The notes: generated by a model from the sequence alone, not told the origin. A DNA stretch of 64,000 nt from Arenibacter antarcticus (GCF_041320605.1 NZ_CP166679.1:2342001-2406000); one strand, 5' to 3'. Shown: positions 35,963 through 46,224, counted from the stretch's first letter. A program made the numbers and translations.

Positions 35963-37420
35963 TTATTTTTCTATGAGTCGGATTAATGTTTCTAGTTGTG
36001 TATCCTTATTTCCCAATACTTGGTCCATTTCCTTCGCAATTATTATATCTGGTTCCGTACCGTTGGCGTCCAAAGTTTCACCATCGCGCTGAAGTGATAT
36101 CATTGATGATAATTTCAGGTTGATTTTAGTATGCTTAAGGTCATATTTCCTGCTTCTTCCACTAGATCCATCAGTACGTATCCCAGCGATTTTCACCTTT
36201 CCCATTCCTTTTACGGCTGTTGTAAAAACACTTGCAGCGCTAAAAGAGCGCTCGTTCACTAGTATATAAACCGGTTTATCATAATAGTAATGGTTCACGC
36301 CCATATCATGTCGAAGAATCATGTAAAAATAATCTGAAAATCGTTTCGGATCATATTCCCAAGCTGATTTGAAGTCATTCATAAAGAGATCAATTTCATT
36401 ACGGTCTAAATCGGTTAGATTTTGGGAATTATAATTATATAAATAACGATCTTGCATAGACTCCATATCTTCACTAATCATTTGGTCGCTTCTAATTTTA
36501 GCAACATTGGCTATCCATGGCTTTGCTTCTGGACTTAAAAAATAGGGGGCCAATTGCATTAAAAACTGTCGTGTGCCACCACCATTGTTTCTTAAGTCTA
36601 TAATAAGTGCATCAGTATTTTTATAATCATGCATATATGCTTCAACATATCTATATAGATTCCCGTATTTACCGTTCCTATCGATCATTGCTGGAATACT
36701 GATATAACCTATATTTTTACCTATAATCTTAAATAGACTCTGAGCATCGTCAATATTTGGTTTATAGGTGATATCCGTCCAAAGCTTAGGATTGTTTTCC
36801 AGCTTAAGATTTATAATTTTATCCTTATCTCCATTTTCATTTGTAAAGGTGAACGCATAAGAATCCGATTTGCCGAAAACTTTTGATAATAATTTGTCAT
36901 AGTTCCGCTCTTTGGTAACGTAATGGGTTTTGGAATATTTAGGGGCATATTTATAGGACCAGGCAATGCTATCCATAAATTGATCGATTGGTAGTCCATT
37001 AATTGCCTTTACAAATGGATGATTTTTTTGGAAATGAAGATATTTGTCGTTTTTAAGGTCCTTTTTTAATGCTACAATCTTACCTGAAATTGGTGCCATG
37101 ATAAAGGGTAATCCGATTTCGCTGTTTTTAATCCCTTCCCATCTCACCCTAGCATGACGATCACCAATATTTCCAACAATTTTCATTAAACTATAATATA
37201 AACCCTCTATGTCAACCGTTTCATCCAATGAATTGTAAAGGAAATCTAATTCCTTTTCTAGATTTAGCCCTTTACTATTTAAATAGGAAGATTCATTGAG
37301 TAATATACCTTTAAATTGTTCAACATCTTCAAGAGCTTGTCGCTTGGAAATATTCTGGGCACATATGATTCCTGGCAAGAGTACTCCTAATACTAGTGTG
37401 AGTTTAAAAATTAATTGCAT
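35963..37420 (-). CDS. S41-family peptidase-like exported protein
   Basis: A 485-residue paralogue of its downstream neighbour, with a signal peptide ending IICAQN. It shows the same order: helical N-domain with QALEDVEQFKGIL, HARVRWEG, then IGYISIPAMID, DALIIDLRNNGGG and the serine region NERSFSAASVF, followed by GIRTDGSSGRS. The tandem pair arose by duplication. Upstream 328 bases carry no gene and must contain the promoter. Enzyme activity is inferred from the intact serine loop. Confidence 0.82.
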   Translation of the reverse strand: MQLIFKLTLVLGVLLPGIICAQNISKRQALEDVEQFKGILLNESSYLNSKGLNLEKELDFLYNSLDETVDIEGLYYSLMKIVGNIGDRHARVRWEGIKNSEIGLPFIMAPISGKIVALKKDLKNDKYLHFQKNHPFVKAINGLPIDQFMDSIAWSYKYAPKYSKTHYVTKERNYDKLLSKVFGKSDSYAFTFTNENGDKDKIINLKLENNPKLWTDITYKPNIDDAQSLFKIIGKNIGYISIPAMIDRNGKYGNLYRYVEAYMHDYKNTDALIIDLRNNGGGTRQFLMQLAPYFLSPEAKPWIANVAKIRSDQMISEDMESMQDRYLYNYNSQNLTDLDRNEIDLFMNDFKSAWEYDPKRFSDYFYMILRHDMGVNHYYYDKPVYILVNERSFSAASVFTTAVKGMGKVKIAGIRTDGSSGRSRKYDLKHTKINLKLSSMISLQRDGETLDANGTEPDIIIAKEMDQVLGNKDTQLETLIRLIEK

Positions 37421-37748
37421 TGCATTTTAGTTTGCTGTTCTCTTTAAGTTAATCGACTGTCATTTTCTCACCCTAACACAACTAATGTTTATCTTTTTAT
37501 GAGTTTCAATATGGTGAAAATGATAATATTTAAGTTCTTATTGCAATTGATTAGCGATTTATTGAGAATTCGTTTATTTCAATCTTTTGTAACTTACTAA
37601 GCATGGTTCAACACCACTTTAAATTCTATTTTTGGTGCTTGTATGATTGTGAAGATACCTATACCACAAAGGAAAAAAGAAGTATCTAAATCTAATCTTT
37701 TGACCGAAGCGGTATAGGTTTCCTGATTTTTGCAAATAATTACTTTAT
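37421..37748. other. 328-bp intergenic region
   Basis: AT-rich, no gene recognised on either strand. It lies upstream of the S41 pair and downstream of the M29-like gene, so promoter and terminator signals are expected, but no clear hairpin with a T-run and no copy of the susC operator is visible. Confidence 0.5.
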
Positions 37749-38744
37749 CTATTTAGTGGACTCTTCTGGCTTATAAAAAAGTTGTTCCTTGTTCCGTTGC
37801 ACCACCACCCCATCTATTTCAATGGTTGGTTCCCACATAATTAAATCATAGTGTATTGGAGCCACGATTTCTCCACCTAATGTAAGACTAGTTCCAATGC
37901 CAATGTGGATTGTACCGACAATTCCTTCGTCATCCAGCATATTTCCAGTTAATCGTGCTTCTGGATTCATACCAACACCAAGTTCTGCCACATTAAAACA
38001 GTTAGGGTCGTTATAGGAATCAAGTTTTTCCTTTAGGAATTTTGCTTGCTCCCCACCTTCCATACTTGTGATAAATCCATCTTTTACTATACAGATAATA
38101 TCTTCTTTTAATATTCCAATGCCCAAATAAGGTACGCTGGCATCAATGACAAGCTTACCATTGGCAGAACCGGTTACGGGAACTACATTTACCTCTATAT
38201 CCGGTACTGGTGCCAATTCACCGGGATTTGGAATATTAGTCAACACATTAACTCCTCTTCCTTTGGTTGAAAATGTTAGGTCTGTACCTTTAGGAGATGT
38301 CAGTCTAACTGTATTTCCCTTTAAAAACGCCTCACCTAAAGCCTTACACTTGGGTACTTGTGCTTGAAAATCTGTTTTCAATAGTGCAGGGCTTAACAAG
38401 ACTTCCTCATTGTGAGCAGTCATCAAGATTGCTCTTGCTCCGTTTTTAAGAGCCTCTTTCATAGCTATGGTGTGGGTGATGGAATATTGCACTGGGGAAT
38501 AAATCACATCGGCCTCTTTCATCGCTGCGGCAATGGGCTTTGGCGGTTCCTGTCCATCTAAAGTTCTCTGGTCCATTATGCACATACTTACAATGCCGTC
38601 TACGGCAGTTACTGCCACCGCTAACTGGCGCGCAATATCGGTCATTGAAAAATCGGTTACAATAACTACTGTTTCTCCCGGTTGTACATTTCCGTTAACT
38701 TCTACTAATTTCTTGAAGCTTTTTGCAAATCTTACATCATTCAT
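37749..38744 (-). CDS. M29 aminopeptidase / NicX-like metalloenzyme
   Basis: A 331-residue cytosolic protein of the family that contains M29 aminopeptidases and 2,5-dihydroxypyridine dioxygenase NicX. The conserved stretch NVAELGVGMNPEARLTGNML, followed by DEGIVGTIHIGIG and APIHYDLIM, holds the expected Glu, His and Asp metal ligands. Because the neighbours are an amino-acid type symporter, S41 peptidases and an M19 dipeptidase, an aminopeptidase role is the better guess; ring cleavage cannot be excluded. It lies 35 bases after the symporter gene and is likely co-transcribed. Confidence 0.7.
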   Translation of the reverse strand: MNDVRFAKSFKKLVEVNGNVQPGETVVIVTDFSMTDIARQLAVAVTAVDGIVSMCIMDQRTLDGQEPPKPIAAAMKEADVIYSPVQYSITHTIAMKEALKNGARAILMTAHNEEVLLSPALLKTDFQAQVPKCKALGEAFLKGNTVRLTSPKGTDLTFSTKGRGVNVLTNIPNPGELAPVPDIEVNVVPVTGSANGKLVIDASVPYLGIGILKEDIICIVKDGFITSMEGGEQAKFLKEKLDSYNDPNCFNVAELGVGMNPEARLTGNMLDDEGIVGTIHIGIGTSLTLGGEIVAPIHYDLIMWEPTIEIDGVVVQRNKEQLFYKPEESTK

Positions 38745-38779
38745 GTTTTTTCGTATTTATTATCTTTAATTGATTAGTA

Positions 38780-39976
38780 TTAATTATTCTTATTCTCTTT
38801 GCCAAAATATTTATTGAAAAAAATGGCAGCGAAACCATCGCTTGTGCAATTTGTTGCCGTTCTGATCATATCGGGGATTCCACCAGAGAGCGCAATCCAT
38901 GTGGCAATAAATTCTGTTCTTACCTCTCCTGTAAGTCCCACCATAGAGGCAAATAGTGTGGAGCTCCACAATGCGGTCCCCATACCAGCCGGTAACCCCG
39001 GTGCAGCTATTGTAAACAAAACTATTGCTGGCCATGCCATAAACAGAATGGACCAACTTATCTGAATATCAAAAATCACGGTTAAAATAAATGGGGCATA
39101 GGCTACGTAAGCTAGAGCACTAGTGTCTAGATTTATTATCGACCCTACTGGAAGCACAAAATCCGCAACATCTTTATCGACACCATATTTTTTAATATTA
39201 GCCATATTTATTGGTAATGTAGCTAAAGAAGAGCATGTGCCAGCAGCAAATACAGCTGTTGGTAAATAGTATTCGCGAATTACTTTTTTGAGGGGTTGTT
39301 TTGCCACCCATTTTACAATAATAAAAATGTAAAGCAGCCACCAAAGAAAACACAGGCCTAAAGTATACAAGGACATGAGCAAATAATAATTTAGACTTTC
39401 TCTAGCTCCACTTTTAATCCCTAATGTAATTCCGAGAAAAAACACCAATGGAATCATTACATATCCCAAATAGCTTGACGAGTTTGAAATTCCGTTTTGA
39501 ACTTTCTGCAAAAAGTTGTCAAGAGCCTGTATTTTAATTGCTAAAAGCCCTGCCAGCACCGCTATTAAAATCGCGATGAGTGGCATGGAGGCGCCGGCTT
39601 CACCATTTAGCATTTGAAACATGCTAATTACATCCGCAAAACTATTTTCACCTGTGGAAGGTGCCATATCAAAAAGTAGTGAAGAGATTATAACTCCTAA
39701 CAAGCCCGCAACAATTGAGGTGCCTACATACCACAGAACAACATAGGTAGCCAACTTGCCTCCTTTTCCTTTTTTAACTAAACTGGCTATTGCCGGACTC
39801 AATGCAAAAAATATCAACAATGGCACAATTGCAATAAAACCGTTTAAGAAAACTGAGACTCCTTTACCCACAAATGCCAATTCGGTAGGGAAAAAACCGC
39901 CCAATAATACTCCCATAATTAGACCGAGGAGGGTCCATATATATTGGGGAACTTTTTTAATATATTTTTTCATCAA
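38780..39976 (-). CDS. Dicarboxylate/amino acid:cation symporter (DAACS family)
   Basis: A 398-residue inner-membrane protein with eight helices and two re-entrant loops. The first loop motif is AGTCSSLATLP (GltP form SSSAATLP), the TM7-like motif INLDTSALAY, and the TM8 motif IPDMIRTATNCTSDGFAAI, where Asp and Arg bind acidic substrates. It should import acidic amino acids, C4-dicarboxylates or small peptide-derived products with Na+ or H+. It forms an operon with the M29-like gene and lies downstream of a SusCD pair. Confidence 0.88.
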   Translation of the reverse strand: MMKKYIKKVPQYIWTLLGLIMGVLLGGFFPTELAFVGKGVSVFLNGFIAIVPLLIFFALSPAIASLVKKGKGGKLATYVVLWYVGTSIVAGLLGVIISSLLFDMAPSTGENSFADVISMFQMLNGEAGASMPLIAILIAVLAGLLAIKIQALDNFLQKVQNGISNSSSYLGYVMIPLVFFLGITLGIKSGARESLNYYLLMSLYTLGLCFLWWLLYIFIIVKWVAKQPLKKVIREYYLPTAVFAAGTCSSLATLPINMANIKKYGVDKDVADFVLPVGSIINLDTSALAYVAYAPFILTVIFDIQISWSILFMAWPAIVLFTIAAPGLPAGMGTALWSSTLFASMVGLTGEVRTEFIATWIALSGGIPDMIRTATNCTSDGFAAIFFNKYFGKENKNN

Positions 39977-40042
39977 TATTTAATTTATGCTTTTCGGTAT
40001 AATGACTAAACTTTCATACAGGATAAAATCTTCCATAAAATA

Positions 40043-40073
40043 CATGGAATCGATTTTTTAAACCGACTCCATG
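40043..40073. other. Imperfect hairpin after the first SusCD pair
   Basis: CATGGAATCG / CGACTCCATG form a 10-bp stem with one mismatch and an AT-rich loop. There is no strong T-run on the minus strand, so it is at best a weak terminator between susD and the symporter. Confidence 0.4.
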
Positions 40074-40153
40074 TTAACTAAACTAACTCAATACATTTGC
40101 TAATTCTAAAGGAAGATTTGGTCTTTGTAATAATTTTGATATTCAAGGAAAGT

Positions 40154-41644
40154 TTACTCTTTATCCCACCACACTCTTGTTTCAAAGCTGTCTGGCCCTT
40201 GTCTCTCGATGGCTGCTTTCACATTGGTGCCATTTAGGGTAAGCTCTTCAGAATCATAAGATCTTCTTCGTGGAATTTGATCTGTGGCCTGTGTATAAGG
40301 TCCAGGAGATAGAACAGGATAGTTAGTCCTTCTCCATTCAGACCAAGCAGTAATCCCTTGCATATAAAGGGCTATCCATTTTTGGGTCATGATTGTTTCA
40401 ATCATTGAATTCGGATCAATAAGCAACCCATCAATATAAATCTGTGCTTTTTCATCAGATATTTCCCAATATCCCATACTTGCAGCAACCGCCTCTTTCA
40501 TTTTATCTTTTGCTTCCCCTGCTATCCAACCTCTTTCAATAGCTTCAGCCTGAATGAAGAGTAATTCAGGGTAGCTCATAAGAATTGCTGGAGTGGTTTT
40601 ACTTCTTACGGCATCTCCAGGGAAAGAACTTAGGGTGTTGGAAAGATCTAAAGCAGCTTCGCTGGTCAAGCCATATGGCATTCCACCATAATCTCCAATA
40701 TAAAAGACATTACCGTTAGAAGGATCAGGATTTTCAGCGGGGTTTGCATATTTTTCTATTCTTGGATCGAATACTGCAGATAAGCTTCCAGCCTCCATAT
40801 ATGCGATCATAGTATTACTTACGGCATAATCTTGACGTCTGATAAAATTTATATAATGATCATTTGCATTATTCTCATCTTCTAAATGGGTGTATAGTGC
40901 ATTATCATCATTGCTTTCAAATATTCCTGCAGCTAGCGCGTCAACAACGATTTTCTTTCCCGTTTCCGGCGCTACCTTGGAAAGTCGAATTCCTATTCTT
41001 AATAATAGGGAATTTGCAAACTTCCTCCATTTCATCATATCGCCATTGTAGATTATATCTCCTTTTACAGGTAGATCATCTGCTTCTATTTGAAGGGAAG
41101 CTTCTTTAAGTTCTTTTATCAAATCTGTGTATATTTCAGATTGTGGATCATATTTTGGGCTAGCGTTTAAATTGCCTTGAAGTGCTTCTGAATAGGGCAC
41201 TTCTCCCCAAATATCCGTTAGGTTCATGTATACCCAAGCTTTAAGGATTCTGGCAACCGCCAATTGATTATTGTTGCTACCTGAAACCACAACTGAGGAT
41301 TTGGTCTTTTCATCTGTGTTAAGTTTTATAATTGCCTCAAGATCCGCTAAACATCCACTGTAAAAACTATAAAAACTAGATTCTGGGTTTGCATATGTAC
41401 TTTCGTCTGTATAATCAGTTTCTGCCCAATGTTGGGCGTACATCATCGAAGTTCTTTCACGAGTAAAGAGGGTACTCTTCGCATTACTCTGTGCGGCAGC
41501 CAGCAATTGAGATGTTTCTACAAATTCGGGACTGTTGGGGTTGGTATTTATTTCCTCAAAGTCTGTAGTACATCCGATTAAGGTAATATAACATGTAAAA
41601 ACCAATGCCATAATGCTATTTTTTTTCATATCGAGGTTTTTCAT
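40154..41644 (-). CDS. SusD/RagB-like outer-membrane lipoprotein (SusD-like_2), first pair
   Basis: About 496 residues. A surface lipoprotein that caps the SusC channel and binds the nutrient. The lipobox is TLIGC and the mature start is TTDFEEINTNPNSP, the usual SusD-like_2 opening. TPR-type helices and the C-terminal DSFETRVWWDKE are family-like. The start is placed at 41644 or 41629 because the longer frame overlaps the susC stop. It follows susC by four bases at most. The SusD-like_2 group is often tied to peptides or other non-starch ligands; the ligand here is unknown. Confidence 0.9.
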   Translation of the reverse strand: MKNLDMKKNSIMALVFTCYITLIGCTTDFEEINTNPNSPEFVETSQLLAAAQSNAKSTLFTRERTSMMYAQHWAETDYTDESTYANPESSFYSFYSGCLADLEAIIKLNTDEKTKSSVVVSGSNNNQLAVARILKAWVYMNLTDIWGEVPYSEALQGNLNASPKYDPQSEIYTDLIKELKEASLQIEADDLPVKGDIIYNGDMMKWRKFANSLLLRIGIRLSKVAPETGKKIVVDALAAGIFESNDDNALYTHLEDENNANDHYINFIRRQDYAVSNTMIAYMEAGSLSAVFDPRIEKYANPAENPDPSNGNVFYIGDYGGMPYGLTSEAALDLSNTLSSFPGDAVRSKTTPAILMSYPELLFIQAEAIERGWIAGEAKDKMKEAVAASMGYWEISDEKAQIYIDGLLIDPNSMIETIMTQKWIALYMQGITAWSEWRRTNYPVLSPGPYTQATDQIPRRRSYDSEELTLNGTNVKAAIERQGPDSFETRVWWDKE

Positions 41645-41648
41645 AATT

Positions 41649-44600
41649 CTAAAATTTAACATTAAGGTTCATTCCAAAATAACGTGTAGCGGGAGTGGTG
41701 GAATTTTCTATCCCCTGAATATTCCCTGATCCATAGGTTACTTCTGGGTCGATATTTGGAGTGTTTTTGTGTAAGGTTGCAATATTTCGTCCATAAATTG
41801 AAATAGCAATATTATCTAAAGGTGTTCTATCGAGCCATTTACGAGGAAGTTTATAACTTAAGGTGATATCTCTTAATTTTATAAAACTAGCATCGTATAG
41901 GAAGTTTTCATAAAAATCGTCTAAATTCTTAAAGTAGCTTTTTGCATCTTGATACACTGTATTAGGGTTGCCATTGATATCAACACCCTGAGCTAAAACA
42001 CCACCTCCTTCAGCCACAGGATTCCGGACAGGATTCCCTTTGTCATTTAAGCCTGTCGTATTTTCGAATTGTCCCGAACGTGTGCCCACTCTGTTGGTAT
42101 AAGAAAAGATAAGGCCTCCTTTTTGAACGGCAATATTAGCAGACAATGAAAACCCTTTATAACTAAAAGTATTGTAAAATCCACCTGTCCAGTCCGGTAA
42201 ATAACTACCTTTTTTAATGCCTCTTTCCCTAATATATTTACCGTTAGCATCAACTAGGCGCTCACCCTTTTCGTTTCTTTCGAACCCATCTACTACAAAA
42301 GTACCATAAGGTTTCCCTACCTCCGCAGTAATGAATACGCTGGAGCTATTATTGTTAATTACTACAGAATTAATTTCATTGCCCAATTCATCTTTATATA
42401 ACTCTTCTACCTTACTTGTGTTTTTAGCGAAATTGGTGGAAAAATCCCAATTGAATCCATCCTGACTTCGTATGGGAGATGCTCCTAATGTAGCTTCAAC
42501 GCCACTGTTGCTCAATCTCCCCGCATTAATTATGAAAGAGGAATACCCTGAAGTTGATGAAACTGGCAATGTGATTATTTGGTTAGTGGTATAGCTATCG
42601 TAATATGTAAGGCCTAAGTCTATGTTGTTCAAAATCTTGAGGTCAACACCTATTTCCTTCGAATAGGTCTCTTCAGGTTTTAAATTGGAGTTGTTAAGTG
42701 TGTTTGGCACACTGTATAATGGCAAGTTGCCATAGCCTACACCCGCTGAAAAGGCACCAACAAGACTATAAGGGTCGGTGTCGTTACCTACTTTGGACCA
42801 GCCAGCCCTTAGTTTCCCATAATTCAATAAACCAGAGTCTATTAATTCTGAAAATATAAAACTACCGTTAAAAGAAGGATATTGGTAAGAATTGTTTTCA
42901 GAAGGCAAAGTGGATGACCAGTCTGATCGGTAAGACCCATCCAGATAAAGTAAATCCTTATATCCCAAACTGACGCTAGAATAAACACTATTAACTCTTT
43001 TCTTAAACGTTGTGTCTTCAATTATAGGTCTATCTACAGAAGACTCTAGGCTAAACAAGGTTGGAACTGATAGCCCTCCAATGGTTATGCCTCCATTTTT
43101 ATGACTACTAAAATCCCTTCTATTAGCTCCAGCATTTATAGTAAGAGACAATGATTCAGAAATATCCTTTTCATACCTGAGAAGGGCGTCATAGTTGTTT
43201 TCTTGAAATTTCCTCATTGATTCTTGATATTCCCCACCATTGAAAAGATTTCCTTGACTTCCTTTAACAATCCTGGCTTCAGCTCTCAAAGTGTAAAAAT
43301 CGGTTCGCGCATTGACTTCGGCAGATAGGTTTTTTGTGATTTGGTATTTTGCAAATACGTTTCCAAATACTCTATTTTTCCAGTCTTCCGTATAATTATT
43401 ATAAAGTGTGAAATATGGGTTGTCCCAGAATTTCGCATCCAAATTAGTAGGAGATGAAATATTCCATGATTTGTTTGAAGCGTATTTGGTTTGGTAATCC
43501 TTTGCACGGTTTAAATCGACTTGTCTTTGAAACCACTGGTCCATTCCTCTTACTGGTGAGTCCAGACCTGACCCTTCTTCACTACCATTTCCAGAGGATC
43601 CAAAAGATGGTCTTCCCTTTGTATAGGTGTTGATATAGGAGAAGTTGGCACCGGCGGTTAGTTTATCTGATATTTCATCAGAAGCGCTAACACTTATTGA
43701 ATTACGTGATAAGCTGCTATTGGGTACAACTCCTTCTTGATCCAGATTCGTATAAGATAGCCGGAACTGACTAGTCTCACCCCGCCCTGATACAGATACG
43801 CTCGTCTTTTTATTCATCGCAGATTGATAAAAGTCTTTCACATTATTAGGATGAGCAACCCAAGGTGTTTTTTTCCCGTAGTCTGGATCGTCCTTAAACC
43901 AGCTGTAATACTGTCTAACCAAAGTTCCATCAAGCATCGGCCCCCAACTCTCATCTGTTGTGTAATCTGGGATTAATTCTCCATTGTAGTCACTGAATTT
44001 CTGTGTTGCACCACCACCATATTTATTCTGATAGTTAGGAAGGTCGAAAACTTGACCTATCTCCAATGAATTAGTGACAGAGACTCCAAGTCCTTTTGTA
44101 GTTGCTCTTCCTTTTTTCGTGGTAATCAACACAACACCATTCGCAGCTCGGGATCCATATAATGCTGAGGCATTAGCACCTCTTAATACCGTTATAGTTT
44201 CTATATCATCAGAATTAATGTCACTTATTCCATTACCATAATCTCTACCTCTTGTTCCCTGTTGTGTGTTTAAAGAATTGATATTATTGTTTATCATGGG
44301 GGTGCCGTCAATTACAAATAGAGGTTGATTATTACCCCCAAGAGAACTTACCCCCCTAATGACTACACTAGAAGAACCACCAATATTGTTACTTCCTGTG
44401 ACTTGTACTCCAGCTGCTTGTCCGGAAAGAAGGTTTACCACGTTACTCTCGGCAGATAAGCCTAGCTTTTCAGCTTTCACTTGCTCTGTAGCATAACCCA
44501 AGGATCTTTTTTCCCTTGTAATTCCAAGTGCAGTCACTACAACTTCATCCAACGATTCTGCATCTTCGGATAGCTTAAAATTAATCACAGTTTTATTACC

Positions 44601-44882
44601 AATTTCAATCCTGCTATTTGCAAAACCTACATAGCTTGCAATCATATAAACATAAGGACCACCATTTGATTTGAGTTCTGAGCTTTCTATTTCAATACTG
44701 TAGTTTCCATCAAAATCAGTAACCACACCCTTAGAAGTTCCTTCTATAACAACTGATGCTCCAGGCAATGGGTCCCCGTTAAGGTCATTTACAGTTCCGC
44801 TAATTGATACATTCTGGCCTATTGATGTGCCACAAATTAATAGAACAAAAATAATTTGTATTTGTAAAAGTTTATTTTTCAT
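41649..44882 (-). CDS. SusC/RagA TonB-linked outer-membrane transporter, first pair
   Basis: About 1077 residues from the ATG at 44882 (MKNKLLQIQ), which gives a normal signal peptide. It has the carboxypeptidase-like N-domain (VSISGTVNDLNGDPLPGASV), the TonB-box-adjacent LDEVVVTALGITREKRSLGY, plug motifs (VSSLGGNNQPLFVIDG, LRGANASALYGSRAANGVVL) and a long beta-barrel ending GMNLNVKF with a terminal aromatic. It imports oligomers with energy from TonB. A tandem repeat of TTTCAGAAAn lies 89 bases upstream of the start. It is divergent from the regulator at 45043. Confidence 0.95.
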   Translation of the reverse strand: MKNKLLQIQIIFVLLICGTSIGQNVSISGTVNDLNGDPLPGASVVIEGTSKGVVTDFDGNYSIEIESSELKSNGGPYVYMIASYVGFANSRIEIGNKTVINFKLSEDAESLDEVVVTALGITREKRSLGYATEQVKAEKLGLSAESNVVNLLSGQAAGVQVTGSNNIGGSSSVVIRGVSSLGGNNQPLFVIDGTPMINNNINSLNTQQGTRGRDYGNGISDINSDDIETITVLRGANASALYGSRAANGVVLITTKKGRATTKGLGVSVTNSLEIGQVFDLPNYQNKYGGGATQKFSDYNGELIPDYTTDESWGPMLDGTLVRQYYSWFKDDPDYGKKTPWVAHPNNVKDFYQSAMNKKTSVSVSGRGETSQFRLSYTNLDQEGVVPNSSLSRNSISVSASDEISDKLTAGANFSYINTYTKGRPSFGSSGNGSEEGSGLDSPVRGMDQWFQRQVDLNRAKDYQTKYASNKSWNISSPTNLDAKFWDNPYFTLYNNYTEDWKNRVFGNVFAKYQITKNLSAEVNARTDFYTLRAEARIVKGSQGNLFNGGEYQESMRKFQENNYDALLRYEKDISESLSLTINAGANRRDFSSHKNGGITIGGLSVPTLFSLESSVDRPIIEDTTFKKRVNSVYSSVSLGYKDLLYLDGSYRSDWSSTLPSENNSYQYPSFNGSFIFSELIDSGLLNYGKLRAGWSKVGNDTDPYSLVGAFSAGVGYGNLPLYSVPNTLNNSNLKPEETYSKEIGVDLKILNNIDLGLTYYDSYTTNQIITLPVSSTSGYSSFIINAGRLSNSGVEATLGASPIRSQDGFNWDFSTNFAKNTSKVEELYKDELGNEINSVVINNNSSSVFITAEVGKPYGTFVVDGFERNEKGERLVDANGKYIRERGIKKGSYLPDWTGGFYNTFSYKGFSLSANIAVQKGGLIFSYTNRVGTRSGQFENTTGLNDKGNPVRNPVAEGGGVLAQGVDINGNPNTVYQDAKSYFKNLDDFYENFLYDASFIKLRDITLSYKLPRKWLDRTPLDNIAISIYGRNIATLHKNTPNIDPEVTYGSGNIQGIENSTTPATRYFGMNLNVKF

Positions 44883-44970
44883 AGGGTTCAGTTTGAGGTT
44901 ATCCTTCAATAGTATTATTGGTTGAAGATGTAATATTATAATTTTATGAGCCATTAAACTATAGCTGTCT

Positions 44971-44998
44971 GTTTATTTCAGAAATTTTCAGAAATTTT
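44971..44998. promoter_or_regulatory. Operator-like tandem repeat upstream of the first susC
   Basis: GTTTATTTCAGAAATTTTCAGAAATTTT contains two direct copies of TTTCAGAAAn with a 10-base period. It differs at only two positions from 52561-52588, at nearly the same distance from the other susC start. It also sits 45 bases before the divergent regulator gene, so it may control both directions. Confidence 0.7.
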
Positions 44999-45012
44999 CT
45001 TTTTTATTTTGT

Positions 45013-45020
45013 TATTTTTG
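45013..45020 (+). promoter_or_regulatory. Putative Bacteroidota -7 box of the regulator gene
   Basis: TATTTTTG fits the TAnnTTTG consensus and lies 22 bases before the ATG at 45043. The -33 region would fall in the TTTCAGAAAn repeat, which would allow autoregulation. Confidence 0.5.
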
Positions 45021-45042
45021 AGAATTACTAAACCTTTTTCTT

Positions 45043-46224
45043 ATGAACAACTTAGGGTTAAATGATTATTCGGAATTGATTGATAAGCTACTTATTTTTC
45101 TAAAGGAACATAAGGTTAGTCAAAACCGTGTGAGTAGCCGTATAAATTACTATTCATTAAGTAAGGCAAAAAATATAGCGAGATATCCTCAAAAAATAAT
45201 AGAAGGGAAGAGCAGGTCTGAGGTTTTCAATAAAATACTGGCTGAATATGGCCTCAAATATGATAAGGACAATGAAACATTTACAAGTACTGGATTGGAT
45301 TTTACCCAGGAAATACAAAAGGTAGAAACTACATATTATGTCTTATATTATTTCTCATATGCGAAGCAGATAGTAGGGAAAGGGTTGGTAACGATTAAAG
45401 AAAAGAAATGGGCTACCATTGACTTTAATGACCCTAATCATACATCCTCACTTTGGAAAGGAACATTTGATGTTGTTGAAAGCTATTCTTTTTTATATCT
45501 CGAAAAAAAGGGAGATACAACCCCCGTTAGAGCATTCTATTCGTTCTTTTCTGGGACCATAAAACATGGCAGGCCAATATTGATAGGCACGTACAGCACA
45601 ATAAAAAGGGATGGTTCTCCTACTGCGGGGAACGTTATTATGGAAAAAGCGGAATCCAAGGAAGAGGCGATTAAAACAATTAATGGCACTACTAATCCTA
45701 AGGCCACCGCTTTTCTATTGAATAAAAATTTCACTATCGAAACAATCACCCCTCCTACTTTGGATGATTTACCAAAATTATTACTGTCAAAAACCTTAGT
45801 GGGCGAATATGTGTTTTACTGGCCCTATAAAAATGGTAGAATTCTAAATGGTAAATTGGTGATTTTGGAAACATCGGAAATTGAGGCAACTTTTGAGAAA
45901 AAGTCGTTTAATGGTTCAGCAACCCTTGCTGATAGTAATACACTTCATATTAAATTAAGAAACAGTAGAATAAATAGGAATTTGAAAAGTAATAACGTTC
46001 ATGCCTATCTAAATATTAATAATTATAACAAAGATAAAGGAGTTATTTCAGGGTTATTCCTTACACCGAGCCTGCTGACAATCCCGGCTTCATTTCCGAT
46101 TCTATTGGTCAAAAAAGATAAAGAAATATCAGAAGAAGCCATTGCACGTTTTTTTGATTCCTATACCGCCCCTTTGTTTACTGCAGTTGAACCTATTGAG
46201 TTGTTGACTATTTTGCAAGAGTGA
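45043..46224 (+). CDS. Unrecognised cytosolic protein, candidate regulator of the SusCD locus
   Basis: A 393-residue protein with no signal peptide or membrane helix. The N-terminal 65 residues are helical and basic (LIDKLLIFLKEHKVSQNRVSSRI, then KAKNIARYPQKIIEGKSRSE) and could be an XRE-like helix-turn-helix. The rest is predicted beta-rich, with a conserved-looking core TTYYVLYYFSYAKQIVGKGL and RAFYSFFSGTIKHGRPILIG, and a C-terminal half that repeats a similar pattern (LVGEYVFYWPYKNGRILNGK). I do not know the family. It is divergent from the first susC and shares the repeat element with it. A DNA-binding regulator with a ligand domain is an inference. Confidence 0.6.
   Translation: MNNLGLNDYSELIDKLLIFLKEHKVSQNRVSSRINYYSLSKAKNIARYPQKIIEGKSRSEVFNKILAEYGLKYDKDNETFTSTGLDFTQEIQKVETTYYVLYYFSYAKQIVGKGLVTIKEKKWATIDFNDPNHTSSLWKGTFDVVESYSFLYLEKKGDTTPVRAFYSFFSGTIKHGRPILIGTYSTIKRDGSPTAGNVIMEKAESKEEAIKTINGTTNPKATAFLLNKNFTIETITPPTLDDLPKLLLSKTLVGEYVFYWPYKNGRILNGKLVILETSEIEATFEKKSFNGSATLADSNTLHIKLRNSRINRNLKSNNVHAYLNINNYNKDKGVISGLFLTPSLLTIPASFPILLVKKDKEISEEAIARFFDSYTAPLFTAVEPIELLTILQE

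Noticed and set aside
40043-40073. Hairpin after the first susD as a strong terminator
   Set aside because: It has a stem mismatch and no convincing T-run; kept only as a hairpin.
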